A stretch of DNA of 64,000 bases from Beta vulgaris subsp. vulgaris (Eukaryota; Streptophyta; Magnoliopsida; Caryophyllales; Amaranthaceae). Location of the stretch: positions 25,533,305 through 25,597,304 of the forward strand of contig NC_079208.1 of NCBI RefSeq assembly GCF_026745355.1, given 5' to 3'. Shown in pieces: positions 43,842-55,225 of the stretch. Position 1 is the stretch's first letter; each line of letters opens with the position of its first letter. The notes under the pieces are model-generated. The model was not told the DNA's origin and ran no database searches. It saw only the letters and a list, made by a program, of their open reading frames with translations. Both the position numbers and the translations under genes were made by a program.

Positions 43842-43853
43842 TGGTATCAGAGC
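43842..43853 (+). other. Primer-binding site of element C
   Basis: TGGTATCAGAGC, 2 nt after the 5' LTR; initiator-Met tRNA type. Confidence 0.93.
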
Positions 43854-43894
43854 GGGAACTCTAATATTCAGGAAACCCTGTTGAGTTCAAGATC

Positions 43895-45730
43895 TTGAAA
43901 AATATGAATACTAGAGAGAAACTGGAAGAAGGGTACTCTACGCAGAGGCCACCAATGTTCAATGGTAAGTTTTACACTTACTGGAAGAACAGAATGGAGA
44001 TCTTTATCAAAGCCGACAATTACCAGGTATGGAGAGTCATAGAGGTAGGTGATTTTGAAGTCACTACCACTAATGACAAGAATGAGGTAATTCCTAAATC
44101 TATATCTGATTTTGATAAAGCTGATTTCGAAAAGATGGAAATTAATGCTCTTGCTATAAAATTGCTTCATTGTGGTCTTGGTCCTCATGAACACAATCGT
44201 GTCATGGGATGTAAAACCGCAAAACAAATTTGGGATCTTCTTGAAGTCACTCATGAAGGTACGAGTGAAGTTAAGAGATCAAAAATAGATCTTTTGATGA
44301 ACCAATATGAACTTTTTCAAATGAAATCAAAAGAGTCTATCCAAGATGTTTACACGCTTTACTAATATAATTAATGAGCTAACATCTCTTGGTAAAGTGA
44401 TTACATCTGAGGAACAGGTACGAAAGGTCCTAAGGAGCCTTCCTAGGGATCGTTGGATGGCTAAGGTAACTGCCTTACAGGAAACTAAGGACTTTACTAA
44501 GTTCAATTTGGAACAACTTGCTGGTTCCCTCATGACTCATGAGTTGCAATTGGACAATGAGAATGGAGATATGTCCAAGCAAAAGTCGATTGCCTTAAAA
44601 GCTGATGAAAGTGAAGGCTCAGAAACAGATGAAGAAGAATCTGCTCTCATGGTTCGAAAATTCAAAAGAATGTTTAGGAACATGAAGAAAGTGATACAAA
44701 GGTAAGAATAAGAAATATTCTAACAAACTTGTTTGTCATAAGTGTGGCAGTTCTGAGCACTTCATCAAGGATTGTCCCCAATGGGAACAAGAAAAAGGCA
44801 AAGGAAGGGAACAGAGCAGAGATAGGAACAAAGAATACAAAAACTCCTATACTCGATCTGACATGAAGAAAGCTATGGTTGCTGCATGGGGAGACTCTGA
44901 CTCTGAGGAAGAAGATGATCCTCAACCAAATGAGGAGACTGCAAACTTCTGTCTTATGGCTCTTGACAATTCCGAATCTGATGAAGAGATTGAATCTCTT
45001 GAGGCAAGTCTAGACACCATCAAAACTCGTCTTAATTCTTTAAGTAAAGAAAAATTATTTGAGTTTATTGTTGACGCTGTAAATGATTGCAAAGATGAAA
45101 CCATTAAACTAAAACAATGTCAAAATGCTTTAAGTGTAGCAAAGGAACATACCTCTTGGCTTAAAGTGTTCGAGTTGATATTGAGAAAAGATTTTTCGAA
45201 TTGTTTGACAAAAATCTTAAATTAAAAGAGGATTTCGAAAATCTTAAAAATGAGAACTACTTGTTGAGCCTTGAGTTGTCACAACTAAAAGAGTTTGTTC
45301 CTGAAGTAAGTTCATTTGACATTAAGTCAGTTCCCTTGCAAAGTTTCAAATCTGAAATAAACGAATTGAAAAATCATGTTTCATTTTTGGAAATTGAAAA
45401 TAAGGAACTTGAAGGGGAACTGACCAAATGAGAAATGAAAAGAAAATGCTACCTATTCCAAACTGGATTAAGAACCTCAAACAAAACGAACTGAAGGTCT
45501 TGGTTTTAATCACAAAAAGAAGTTTGAAAAACCTAAAAAGAGAGTTGATTTACCAAGTGATAAAGTTTGTATGTTTTGTGGGAACACTGGTCATTTTAGG
45601 AACTCTTGTCCTAAAAGACTTGGAGATCAATGAGAACTTGGAAACAAGTAAAGTAACTTGGAAAAAGAAATCTATTGTTCCTGAAGGAAAGGAACCCAAG
45701 AAAGATTGGGTTCCTAACTCTAACAATTAG
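43895..45730 (+). pseudogene. Element C gag, with two zinc knuckles
   Basis: 43904-44350: STQRPPMFNGKFYTYWKNRM, IFIKADNYQVWRVIE, CGLGPHEHNRVMGCKTA, EVKRSKIDLLMNQYELF. A frameshift near 44350 leads to FTNIINELTSLGKVITSEEQ, LRSLPRDRWMAKVTAL. After another near 44700, CHKCGSSEHFIKDC is a complete CCHC knuckle (44730-44775), then acidic and coiled-coil-like stretches (44860-45424). A second CCHC, CMFCGNTGHFRNSC, is at ~45570-45612. The two-knuckle, long-coil gag is Sirevirus-type. The start is likely 43904 (MNTREKLEEGY) or 43895. Confidence 0.88.
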
Positions 45731-45735
45731 TTTTC

Positions 45736-46322
45736 TTGCAGGTTGGAGTGAGGGGGAACAACACATGGTACCTAGACAGTGGTTGTTCTAAGCATATGAC
45801 TGGAGATAAATCAAGATTTCTCTCACTCTCAGCCTACAATGGTGGAAGTGTGACTTTTGGTGACAACAAGAAAGGTAACATAGTTGCCATGGGCAAAGTT
45901 GGTAAGTCATCGTCACATTCCATAGAAAATGTGTTTCTAGTTGATGGATTAAAGCATAACTTGTTAAGTATATCCCAATTCTGTGATAGAGGGAACTGTG
46001 TGAAGTTTAATAGTGAAAAATGTTTGATAGTCAACAATAGCACAAAGGATATCATTTTGGAAGGAACAAGGAAAGGGAACACATATGTTGTGGATCTCAA
46101 CCTTGTTCCCAAAAACAAATTCACATGCCTAGTGTTATTGATGATGATTCATTCTTATGGCACAAGCGTCTAGGTCATGCTAGCTTTTCCTTGCTTGACA
46201 AACTGCGTTCTAAAGAACTAGTTTTAGGTTTACCCTCTACTAAGTTTCATTTAGATCATGTGTGTGATGCATGCGCAAAAGGCAAGCATGTTAGGTCCTC
46301 TTTCAAGTCCAAAATGTGGTGA
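45736..46322 (+). pseudogene. Element C protease and pre-integrase region
   Basis: NTWYLDSGCSKHMTGDKSRF holds the protease DSG; then VTFGDNKKGNIVAMGKVG and VDGLKHNLLSISQFCDRGN. After a frame change at ~46125, FLWHKRLGHASFSLLDKL and CDACAKGKHVRSSF form the HHCC zinc region of integrase. The polyprotein is cut by this protease in intact relatives. Confidence 0.9.
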
Positions 46323-46927
46323 GTACCACAAGACCTTTAGAGTTAATACATATGGATTTATGTGGACCTATGAGGATACAAAGTAGAAGTGGAAAGAAAT
46401 ATGTGTTAGTAATTGTAGATGACTTCTCTAGATTTACTTGGGTTATTTTTTTTCTAGCAAGGACGAGACTTATGATGAGTTCCTTGTCTTTGCAAAGAAA
46501 GTACAAAATTTGAGTGGTCATAAATTACTTCACCTTAGATCCGACCATGGTAAAGAGTTTGAAAATTATAAGTTCGATGACTTTAGCAGAGACAATGGAT
46601 TAGATCACAATTTCTCAGCCCCAGAACACCTCAACAAAATGGTGTTGTTGAAAGGAAGAATAGAACACTAGAAGAGATGGCTAGGACTATGTTATAGCTA
46701 GTGGACTTCCTAAAAACTTTTGGGCAGAAGCTGTGAATACTGCTTGTCACATTATAAATCGAGCCATGGTAAGACCTTTATTAAATAAAACGCCCTATGA
46801 GTTGTATTTTGGTAAAAAGCCCAATATTACATATTTCAGAACATTTGGATGTAAATGTTTTGTTCATAATAATGGGAAACAAAATATTGGAAAATTTGAT
46901 GCTAGAAGTGAAGAAGCATATTCTTAG
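46316..46927 (+). pseudogene. Element C integrase core
   Basis: RPLELIHMDLCGPMRIQSRS (first Asp), VLVIVDDFSRFTWVIFF, then in the next frame LLHLRSDHGKEFENYKFDDF (second Asp), HNFSAP. A frameshift near 46622 removes the expected PQQNG-VERKN reading, although VERKNRTLEEMAR can be read in another frame. NTACHIINRAMVRPLLNKTP and FRTFGCKCFVHNNGK end the domain. Confidence 0.88.
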
Positions 46928-47311
46928 GATATTCTTCTAGTAGCAAGGCTTATAGAGTGTATAATAAAAGGTCTATGTGTGTAGAAGAAAGTGTGCATGT
47001 TATTTTTGATGAAACAGATAAATTTGATGCAAGCACACAGGTTGAAGATGACTTCGAAATAGGATTGCAAAAGACCTAAGTCTTATTGATGAGACTTTGG
47101 AAGACGAAGTCATGGGAACAAAGCCAAGGGAACAACATCCTGTTCCTGTTCCCAATGAGGAAGAAGAGGAACTAAGTGATGATGCACTAGTGAATGAATC
47201 CACTATTGTTGAACCTGGTTCCCAAGTACAGGAAATGAAGATGATCAAGGAAACCAAGTTTCCATCCAGGATTTCCAACCAAAACCTTGGAAAACTCATC
47301 GTTCCCATCCT

Positions 47312-48150
47312 GTGGAACTAATAATCAGTGACATAAATAAGGGAACTCAAACGAGATCTCAATTGAAAAACTTTTGTGCTTTTCATGCTTTTCTTTCTAT
47401 GTTGGAACCTAGGAATCATGAAGAAGCTCTCACTGATGCTGATTGGATCGTAGCAATGCAGGATGAACTTCATCAATTTGAAAGAAACAAAGTTTGGCAC
47501 CTTGAACCTAAGCCTAAACATAACAAGGTTATTGGTTTAAGTGGGTGTTTCGAAACAAATTAGATGAGTTCGGAACTATCATAAGAAACAAGGCCAGGTT
47601 AGTTGTGAAAGGATACAATCAACAGGAAGGCATTGATTATGAAGAAACTTTTGCTCCAGTTGCAAGATTGGAAGCAATTAGAATCTTCATAGCTTTTGCT
47701 GCCTTCATGGGTTTCAAATTGTATCAAATGGATGTAAAATGTGCTTTTCTAAATGGTTATCTTAATGAGGAGGTATTTGTAGAACAACCTCCAGGTTTTG
47801 AAAATAAAGAATTTCCTAATCATGTCTTTAAGCTTGACAAAGCTCTTTATGGGTTAAAGCAAGCTCCAAGAGCATGGTATGAAAGACTTTCTAAGTTCCT
47901 TCTTGAAAATGAGTTTAAAAGAGGAAAATTGGATCGAACCTTGTTTTTAAAATCAAAAGGAAAACATTTATTAGTTGTTCAAATATATGATGATATTATA
48001 TTTGGTGCTACTAATGAATCTTTGTGCAAGGACTTTGCTAATCTCATGAGTAAAGAATTTGAAATGAGTATGATGGGTGAGCTCAACTTCTTCTTGGGGT
48101 TGCAAATCAAGCAAACAGAAGAAGGAATCTACATCAATCAACAAAATAAT
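47312..48150 (+). pseudogene. Element C reverse transcriptase with an altered YVDD box
   Basis: SQLKNFCAFHAFLSMLEPRN, ALTDADWIVAMQDELHQFER, then after a frameshift at ~47540 [94 protein letters not shown]. The catalytic box reads QIYDDIIFG (~47982-48005): the Val codon of YVDD is missing in frame. Element D has the normal [30 protein letters not shown] follows. A short indel near 48145 shifts into the RNase H frame. Confidence 0.9.
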
Positions 48151-48919
48151 AAAGGAACTATTGAAAAAGTATGGTTTGGAAGCATCCAAAGTTAATCATA
48201 CACCTATGGGAATCTCAACCAGATTGGATGAAGATTCTATAGGAACAAGTGTGGATCAAACCAAATATCGAGGTATGATTGGCTCATTACTATATCTAAC
48301 TGCAAGTCGTCCTGATATTGCTTTCAGTGTAGGATTATGTGCAAGGTTTCAAGCCAATCCAAAGGAATCTCATCTCACAGCTGTGAAGAGAATCCTAAGA
48401 TACCTCAAGGGAACAGATGATTTAAGCCTATTCTATTCGAGGAGTGATACCTTTGAATTGAAAGGATTTGCGGATGCTGACTATGCAGGAGATCTGGTCA
48501 ATAGAAAGAGTACATCAGGTATGGTTCAGTTCCTTAGTCATAGTTTAGTTTCTTGGAGCACCAAGAAGCAAAACACAGTTGCTTTATCTACAGCAGAGGC
48601 TGAATATGTTGCAGCAGCAGCATGTTGTTCCCAAATGCTATGGATAAAACAACAACTACGTGACTATGGAATCTACTTTGAATGTGTTCCCATCTATTGT
48701 GATAATACTAGTGCTATTAGTATTTCTAAAGATCCCGTACACCATTCAAGAGTCAAACACATCCATATTAGGCATCACTTTCTGAAAGATAATGTTGAAA
48801 AGGGTCTTATTAAAATGGAATTCTGTGAGACTGAACGTCAAATTGCAGATATCTTGACAAAACCCTTAAATAGAGATAGGTTTGAGAAATTGAGACTTGA
48901 ACTTGGCTTAATAAATTGA
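48151..48919 (+). pseudogene. Element C RNase H
   Basis: An open, apparently intact domain in its own frame: YRGMIGSLLYLTASRPDIAF, FSVGLCARFQANPKESH, LKGFADADYAGDLVNRKSTS (Asp), ALSTAEAEYVAAAACCSQML (Glu), IYCDNTSAISISKDPVHHSR (Asp), KHIHIRHHFLKDNVEKG, QIADILTKPLNRDRFEKLRL. Ends at TGA 48917-48919, the normal pol end. Confidence 0.9.
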
Positions 48920-49532
48920 AATGATTGCTACATTATTCCCCTTTGTGTTAATTCTTTGGCATTATGTCTTGATGTGCATTTTTATGTTTTTATTGCTTAA
49001 ATACATCACAATTCTTATATGATTATTTCATATGTATAAGTAAAAATGTCTGAAAACTGCTCACCAATGTCCAATAATATTCCCCTTATTGTTCATAGGA
49101 CAATTCTATGCCTTAAGTGATAACAAAGGATTAAAAGAATTAATGGAGTTCCAAAGTAGCAAAATTTCATTGTTCCATTCACTGTTCCCAAACGCTGTTC
49201 CCAATTCCCAGCGTATTAGAGTTAGATTTTTTTTCTTCAAAATTCGAAAAACCAAAAATATTTGTTCAGATTTTATTTCCTAAAAATCTGATTTTTCCTT
49301 ATATCTCTCAAGTTAGTTGAAGATATTTCTTTTAAGATTTTTTTTTACACGTGTAAATACACGGTTTTATGTTATTCTTTCCTTAAATCAAAACAAATTT
49401 TTTTTCCTTCCTTCTCATAAAACCGAAAATTACTCCACAAAATATGACTACCAAAAACACTCATCACTCTCTCTCCTCCCACAAAGCCGAAAAACCCTCT
49501 CCTTCATCTCTAAAATTGAATCACCAACACCC

Positions 49533-51223
49533 ATGGATATTTCTCCAATTCTTCATCAAGAATTCTAAGGAAAAGGAAGAAACAAGAAGAATCGGTTGAA
49601 ATGGAGGTTGAAGAAGCTCATGCAACAGTGAGGGGGAATCAGATGTTCCCGAGAGAGGAACAACTCGTGTTGTTCGAAAAAATTCCACGGCACTAGGTAT
49701 GTGCATGGACTTTTTATTGATGTTTCTTGGTGCAAAAGAGTAAACTTTCGTCAATTACTTAATATGATTAAGTTTCAAGGTTGGGAAAATCTTTTTGTGA
49801 AATGTTATGGAAATAGTTTGATTCCTAAATTGATGGAGAATTTTGTGAAAACTTTTCCATGGATGAAGAAGGAAATTGTTCCACTTGGTGAAAGGAACTC
49901 AAATTGATTTTAATGCTAAAATTTGGGTAAACTGCTTGGTGTTCCCGTGAGAGGAACAGATGTGTATTTCAAGAAACAACGTGGTTCCTATCCATTTTCG
50001 GACATTTCTTTGATCAATTGATTGTTAAGTATGGAGGTCAAAAGGAAAAACATTTCTTGACCATAATCTTCTTTCCCCTTATCACAAAATTTTTTCACAT
50101 CCTCAAGAAAGCTTTATTGCCTCGCCTTTCCAAACGTGCTCAAGTTAGCATGTTGGATTTAATTTACATTCATTGTCTTGCTTCTCACAAACACATAAAC
50201 TTTCCTTCTTTAATGATTCAACATTTGAGTCATTGCATTGAAAATGGATTTGTTGTTGGCTATGGAGCCTTAGTAACCGAAATTCTACTTAAGTTTAAAG
50301 TGAAAATTTCGGGAACTCAGTCCATAAGTGTGTCCACGGGAAATATGTTGAATGTGCGTGCCTTGAATAACTTAAATGTTTGTGTTGTGAATGGAGAAGT
50401 TATTAAGGGCCGTGCTAATCTTGATGATGATGAGGATGATGATGATGTGGATGATGAAGTGGAAGAAGAAGAAGAAGAAAAGGAAGTTGAAGAGAAGAGA
50501 ATCGAAAAAGAAAAAGAAAAGAAAAATCAAAAAGAAAGAAAATTGAAAAAGAAAAAGAAGAAACTAAAGAAAGGGAAGAAGGTGGTTGATGAGGTGGTGA
50601 AACCGGTTATGAAGAGCACTAGAGCTAGTCAAAGGGTTCAAAATATGAAAGTGCTTAATTTTCCTATTCTTGATGCCGAAGAAAGTTGTGAGGAAGATGA
50701 AGTAAAGGTGATTGATAGGGAAGATTATGAATCTAACCTACCTCCTTCTAGGGAACCGACTCCTGTTCCCATGGAAACCAATCCTCCTTTTCCTCCATCT
50801 CCACAAAAATCTGCCTCACCCTCTACCCTAGCACCACAAGATGATTCTATCCCTCCCTCTACCTCAAAACCCTCCTGTTCTGTTCCTAAAGCTAAGGAAA
50901 CAGTTGGTGTTCCCATTCTAGAGGAACAACCTGCTGTTCCCAAACCAAAGGAACAAACCGAAAACCCTAAGTCTTCTCAAGCTCCCTCGACTTCTCAAAA
51001 TCCTACCATTGGTTCTACATATACTCTAGCTCATGCTAGAAGGTTGGATTCTTTGTTTTCCTTGGTTATGGGTCATTCGGAAGCAATGATGGAGTTTGCT
51101 ACGGAAGCTAAGGATTTAAATGGGTTGGTAAAAGGGGTTATGAGCAAAGTTGACAAAGCCTTGGATGGACAACAAGAAATAATGGCTCGGCTTGGTGAAC
51201 TTTCTTCCTCATTCAAGCTATGA
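49533..51223 (+). CDS. Element C third ORF (Sirevirus env-like / putative plant transposon protein)
   Basis: The main open part is 50018-51223 (401 codons); a likely N-terminal part from MDISPILHQ at 49533 is broken by frameshifts. The first ~110 residues of the open part (KKALLPRLSKRAQVSMLDLI, CLASHKHINFPSLMIQHLSH, VVGYGALVTEILLKF) resemble the plant-transposon domain found after pol in Sireviruses. Then come an acidic D/E run and a strongly basic K/E coil (~residues 135-185), a Pro/Ser-rich linker, and a C-terminal coiled coil (LDSLFSLVMGHSEAMM, VMSKVDKALDGQQEIMARL). No signal peptide or membrane span is evident, so a true envelope function is not supported by this sequence; the role is unknown. 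Confidence 0.75.
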
Positions 51224-51849
51224 ACTCAAGATTGTTGAAGTTGGAAGAATTGTGCTCAAGGGAAATGATACATGGCCGAAAATCATCAAGAAGTGATGGC
51301 AAAGCTTCATGATGTGGTGGAAGAAGTAGAACAACCTCCCTCTCCTAAACCATAAACTTTTCAAATTTAGCTTGTTTTATTTTGTGTGGGAACATGAACT
51401 TTGTCTTTTCTATTCTTCTCCTTTAATCATGCTACAATGGAACTTCTTGGTTTGCTTAATTCTAAGTTTGATCTTTTTGCATGTGTGCGTCTAAATGAAT
51501 GGCTAATATTCTTGGATTGCGGTTTTTGAGAGTTGAATGCTTTATTTGCTTATACTAACCAACTTATTTCTTACAAGTTTGGTGATGTATGTGATGTGTT
51601 TAGTGAATAATATTCATCTTTTGAAATCGTGGACTATGTTTTTGAAGATGCCAAAGGGGGAAAGATAAGGCAAATCAGAGTAAATTTTTTTTGTCATGAA
51701 TTAGTTCTCATATTTCGACTTTACAAAATAAAATAACGAGTCTATAATATTAATTTAACTTGGTTACATACTTTGTTAAAATTATTTTTATATGACTTAA
51801 TATTATTTTTAGTATATGCCTTTTGTTGCATCTTCAAAAAGGGGGAAAT
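51224..51849 (+). other. Non-coding 3' region of element C with multiple purine tracts
   Basis: No coding support. AAAGGGGGAAAG at ~51654 and AAAAAGGGGGAAA at 51836-51848 are purine tracts; the latter directly precedes the 3' LTR. Repeated tracts are known in Sireviruses. Confidence 0.75.
51836..51848 (+). other. Polypurine tract of element C
   Basis: AAAAAGGGGGAAA one base before the 3' LTR. Confidence 0.9.
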
Positions 51850-53421
51850 TGTTGACCCTTGAGTTTTGAAGATGACCTAACCACAAAAGACATAGTATAT
51901 TTTATTTATGTTGATGCAAGGTAATTCATGCTCGAGCTAAGAGAATACTTGATTGAAGATTAAAGCGGAGAATTAATCAAGATCGAAGTAAAGATGTTCG
52001 AGAAATGAAGAATCAAGCATGGAATGAAGATTAGAATACATTAGGGTATTTATTAATCTTCTTGTTAAGGTTGAGTAATAGCTTTATTAAGTTCGTGGTG
52101 AATTCTCAAAGGAACTTGGTTCTGTTCCCATGAAAGGAACAGACCTGGCACTATAGGAACAAGGCTTAGGAACAAGACTTAATAATTAGGGAACAAGACT
52201 TTAAAACTAATTTAGGAACTTCTAAGTGACTAATATTGTGCGCCTAAGTATTGTGTGCCCAATATAGTTGTTAGAGTTTTTAGGGATAATTTGACTAAGA
52301 TCCATAATTTTAGGAAGTTAGTTTAAGTTTGTTAGGAAAAGATTTTAAATAGATTTTCTGATTTTAAAATACTGATTTTCAAATCTTATCTTTTTAAAAT
52401 ATATATTTTATCTTTTATATTTTATTTAAAAGATTTAGTTTTCGAAAATATATTATTTCCGGTTTTTAAAGAGTTTCGGATTTTTTGAAAATAAAATCTG
52501 TTTTCCGGTTTTTTAAAAGATTTTGAAAAAGATTTTTTCCTAAAAATAGCTAAAGGATTTTTATTTATTTCCTAAATTCTAGCTTACACGCCTAAAGTGA
52601 TTTACTGCTTCAAGTTTATGGAGTTAGTGGATTTAGTGGCATAAGTTAATTATTCTCCAAGAATTTAATTAAATTAAATAAGATTAATTATTCTCCAAGT
52701 TTGCAAAACCACGTACTTGTTACTGCTTCTATGAATGAAGTAATGGTTAGTGGATGATGCACATGACTTAGAATAAATAATTTAATTTAATTAATTAATT
52801 AGAAATCATGGAGAACATGTGATAATGGTCTAAGTTAGTGGAAATCATGTCTTGTCTTAATAGTCTATAAATAGGCGCCTAATTCACTTGAGAAAATTGT
52901 GTCTGACTTAGTTAATTTGTCTTAAGTTATCTAAAGTGTCAGTGCCTTTCCTTAAGAGAATTCATACTTACATTAATCGAGTTTTATTACTCTTCCATTG
53001 TTTTACAAAGTGTATTTTCGGAAAAAGGGTTTGAGTGAACTCTTGTAAGTGTGAGAAAGCTTTGAGTGAAGCAAGAGAAAGAGAAAGAGAAAGAGAAAGG
53101 AACTTCGAGTGAAGTTTGAGAGAAAACGTCAGTTGTTGGGAACTGTCGTTGGGAACTTGAGTTGAGTGACTTAAGTTGAGAATCGAGAGAAAAGTAATAG
53201 GTTGTAATCAGAGTTGTTTTGGCCTATTATAGTGGAAAGTTGTTTAAAATCCCTTGTGGTCGAGGTTGTTTCTTCCTACTAGGCCTAGGAAGTTTTTCCT
53301 CGTAAAATCTCTCGTGTTCCCATTGTTTGTTCCCAAGTTTACTTTTAATTCCGCAAAAAGTAGTGCTTATTCTCTCACTATAATTCACCCCCCCCTCTTA
53401 TAGTGCTCATATTATACAACA
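51850..53421 (+). repeat. 3' LTR of element C
   Basis: Partner of 42270-43839. Differences include GATTGCAAGG versus GTTGATGCAAGG, AAGTACT versus AAGTGACT, and homopolymer length changes. Followed by CACTG. Confidence 0.94.
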
Positions 53422-53990
53422 CACTGGCCCTCTCACCCTTTCTTGTAAAAGGTGACTTTGTCATTTTACCCATTAAACACGATTCACACACATCAAATGG
53501 CTTAACGTCAAAGGATGTGAGAAGTCCATCTTTATGTAACTTCTGAATGCGTTTCACGTTTATATGTCCTAAACGACAATGCCATAAGTAGAATTAGTAT
53601 CGTTTGATCTATATTTTTTGTTGTCTATGTTAAGGAAATCTTTGTCTAAGTCTAGAAAATATAGAGCATTAGACCTTTTAGCAGTGGCATAAAATATTAA
53701 ATTCAAATAAACAGAGAAACAACCTTTCTCAATAGTAAATGAAAATATCTAAAATAGGAATAGAAGTAATGTTTTTGGTAATAACAGGAACATAATAATA
53801 ATTATTAAGCTCTAATATTAATCAGAAAGTTAAAGGTAGAAAATAAGACCCAACTACAACGGCTGCAACTCTTGCAGCATTTCCAACACGCAGTTCTACC
53901 TCTCCTTTAGCGAAGGTTTTACTCATTCTTAGTCCCTGCACATTTGAAGTAATGTGAGAAACACAACCCATATCAAATACTAAGAAGTAA
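53422..53990 (-). pseudogene. Copia B protease and integrase zinc region
   Basis: Minus strand 53980-53850 reads DMGCVSHITSN (protease DTG-type box with Met), LRMSKTFAKGEVELRVGNAA; 53422-53540 reads SFDVKPFDVCESCLMGKMTK then SPFTRKGERA, the CxxC half of the integrase zinc region followed by the linker to the core. Stops and frameshifts in between. Confidence 0.75.
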
Positions 53991-54039
53991 ATGTTGCTAA
54001 ATTAATGTCAATGACATAGATACCTGAAGAAGAAGCCCC

Positions 54040-54870
54040 AGACTTCTTATCCTTCATATACTTTGGGCAGTTACGCTCCAATGACCTATTTGATCACAAT
54101 AGAAGCACTTGGCATTTGCAGCCACATTTGGCTTTGCCTTTCCCTGTGGCTTATCAGCAGTCTTAGTGGCAACTTGCTTGGCCTTATCTTGCTTTTACTT
54201 GCCAGCCCATTCCTTCTTAAAACCCTTTCCCTTTTGAACCATAAGAACTTCCTTCTTAGGTCCAACAGGGATGTTTTGCTCGGTAGTCATGAGCATCCCA
54301 TGTAACTCAACAAGGGTCTTTGTCACCCCATTCATATTAAAGTTCAACTGAAAGTGATTGAACCCATCATGAAGTGAGTGCAGAATGATGTCAGTAGCCA
54401 ACTCTTGGCTATAAGGAAAACCCAGCCTCTCCATTGCCTCAATATAACCAATCATTTCGAAGACATAAGTGGCGACCGGCTTACCTTCAACTAACGCACA
54501 CTCAAGAATAGCGTTGTGAGTCTCATACCTCCCAATCCGAGCTTATTGCTAAACCATGGTTTTCAGCTGTCGGATAATACTGTAAGCATCCAAGTTTGTA
54601 AACCTCTTTTGAAGGCTTGGTTCCATAACCGCGAGCATAAAGCAACTAATAAATACTGACCTTTCTACAATGGCCTTATAGGCCTCTTTATCAGCTTCAG
54701 TAGAGGTAGCAATTAAAACTGGGATCGGGGTTTCAAGAACATCCTCTCGACCTTCGGACCTAAGAACAATTCTTAGATTCCTTTCCCAATCAAGGAAGTT
54801 GTTCTCGTTCAACTTATCCTTCTCAAGGATTGAACGTAAGTTAAAAGGTGAATTATTGTTGCTATATGAT
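54040..54870 (-). pseudogene. Copia B gag
   Basis: 54549-54870: FNLRSILEKDKLNENNFLDW, ERNLRIVLRSEGREDVLETP, EAYKAIVERSVFISCFMLAV. 54195-54500: YETHNAILECALVEGKPVAT, GFPYSQELATDIILHSLHDG, FNHFQLNFNMN, TLVELHGMLMTTEQNI. A zinc knuckle starts CFYCDQIGHW near 54085 with its last Cys out of frame. TNT1-94-like copia gag. Confidence 0.85.
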
Positions 54871-55225
54871 ATCTACATAGAAGATGCAAAAGTAATAAGT
54901 ATGTTTATCATAATAGCTTTTAACAAATTTTAAACATTTTAAAATAAAAGCTATGCACTTGATCAACTTCAAAGTATTCCTTTTGAATCAAGTGATTCTA
55001 AGATCCTATCAAACATGATTTATAAGTGGACTTTGGCCTCAACTTAAAACCAAGTTTAAAAGGTAAGTAAACTCTTTTAATAATTGCAACAATTGTAACT
55101 CTTAGTAAATGGGTGATTGTCAAGGTAATGATAGCTCCCAAGTAAAGGAAGTTACCCACAACATTGGGGAGAGTCTTCCTAATCCTAGACAGAGCTTGTC
55201 ACCCTTACACAAAACCCAAAAACTT
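54871..55225. other. Upstream remnant of copia B, no LTR recognised
   Basis: AT-rich DNA between the gag start region of B and the 5' LTR of element D. No primer-binding site complementary pattern was found. Confidence 0.5.

Larger units (their letters stand above)
42270..53421 (+). mobile_element. Complete Sirevirus-like Ty1/copia element C with env-like third ORF
   Basis: 11,152 bp, flanked by CACTG at 42265-42269 and 53422-53426. LTRs 42270-43839 and 51850-53421 (~1.57 kb), TGTTGACC...TACAACA, very similar with scattered, mostly 1-3 nt indels. Met-initiator PBS after the 5' LTR, several AAAGGGGGAAA purine tracts before the 3' LTR, gag-pol in copia order, and an additional ORF between pol and the 3' LTR. 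Long LTRs, large size, two zinc knuckles in gag, and the extra ORF are Sirevirus (SIRE/Maximus) features. Pol is frameshifted in several places. Confidence 0.94.
41362..54870 (-). mobile_element. Ty1/copia element B, decayed and split by element C
   Basis: Minus-strand order: gag (54870-54040), protease (~53980-53850), integrase zinc region (~53540-53422), [element C 42270-53421], integrase core and C-terminus (42269-41380). Removing C and one CACTG copy makes the coding text run on without a break (GERAS then DLLGLIHTDVCGP). RT and RNase H are absent, so the 3' half is lost beyond 41360. Neither LTR is recognised; the 5' side ends where element D was inserted (55226). Confidence 0.83.
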
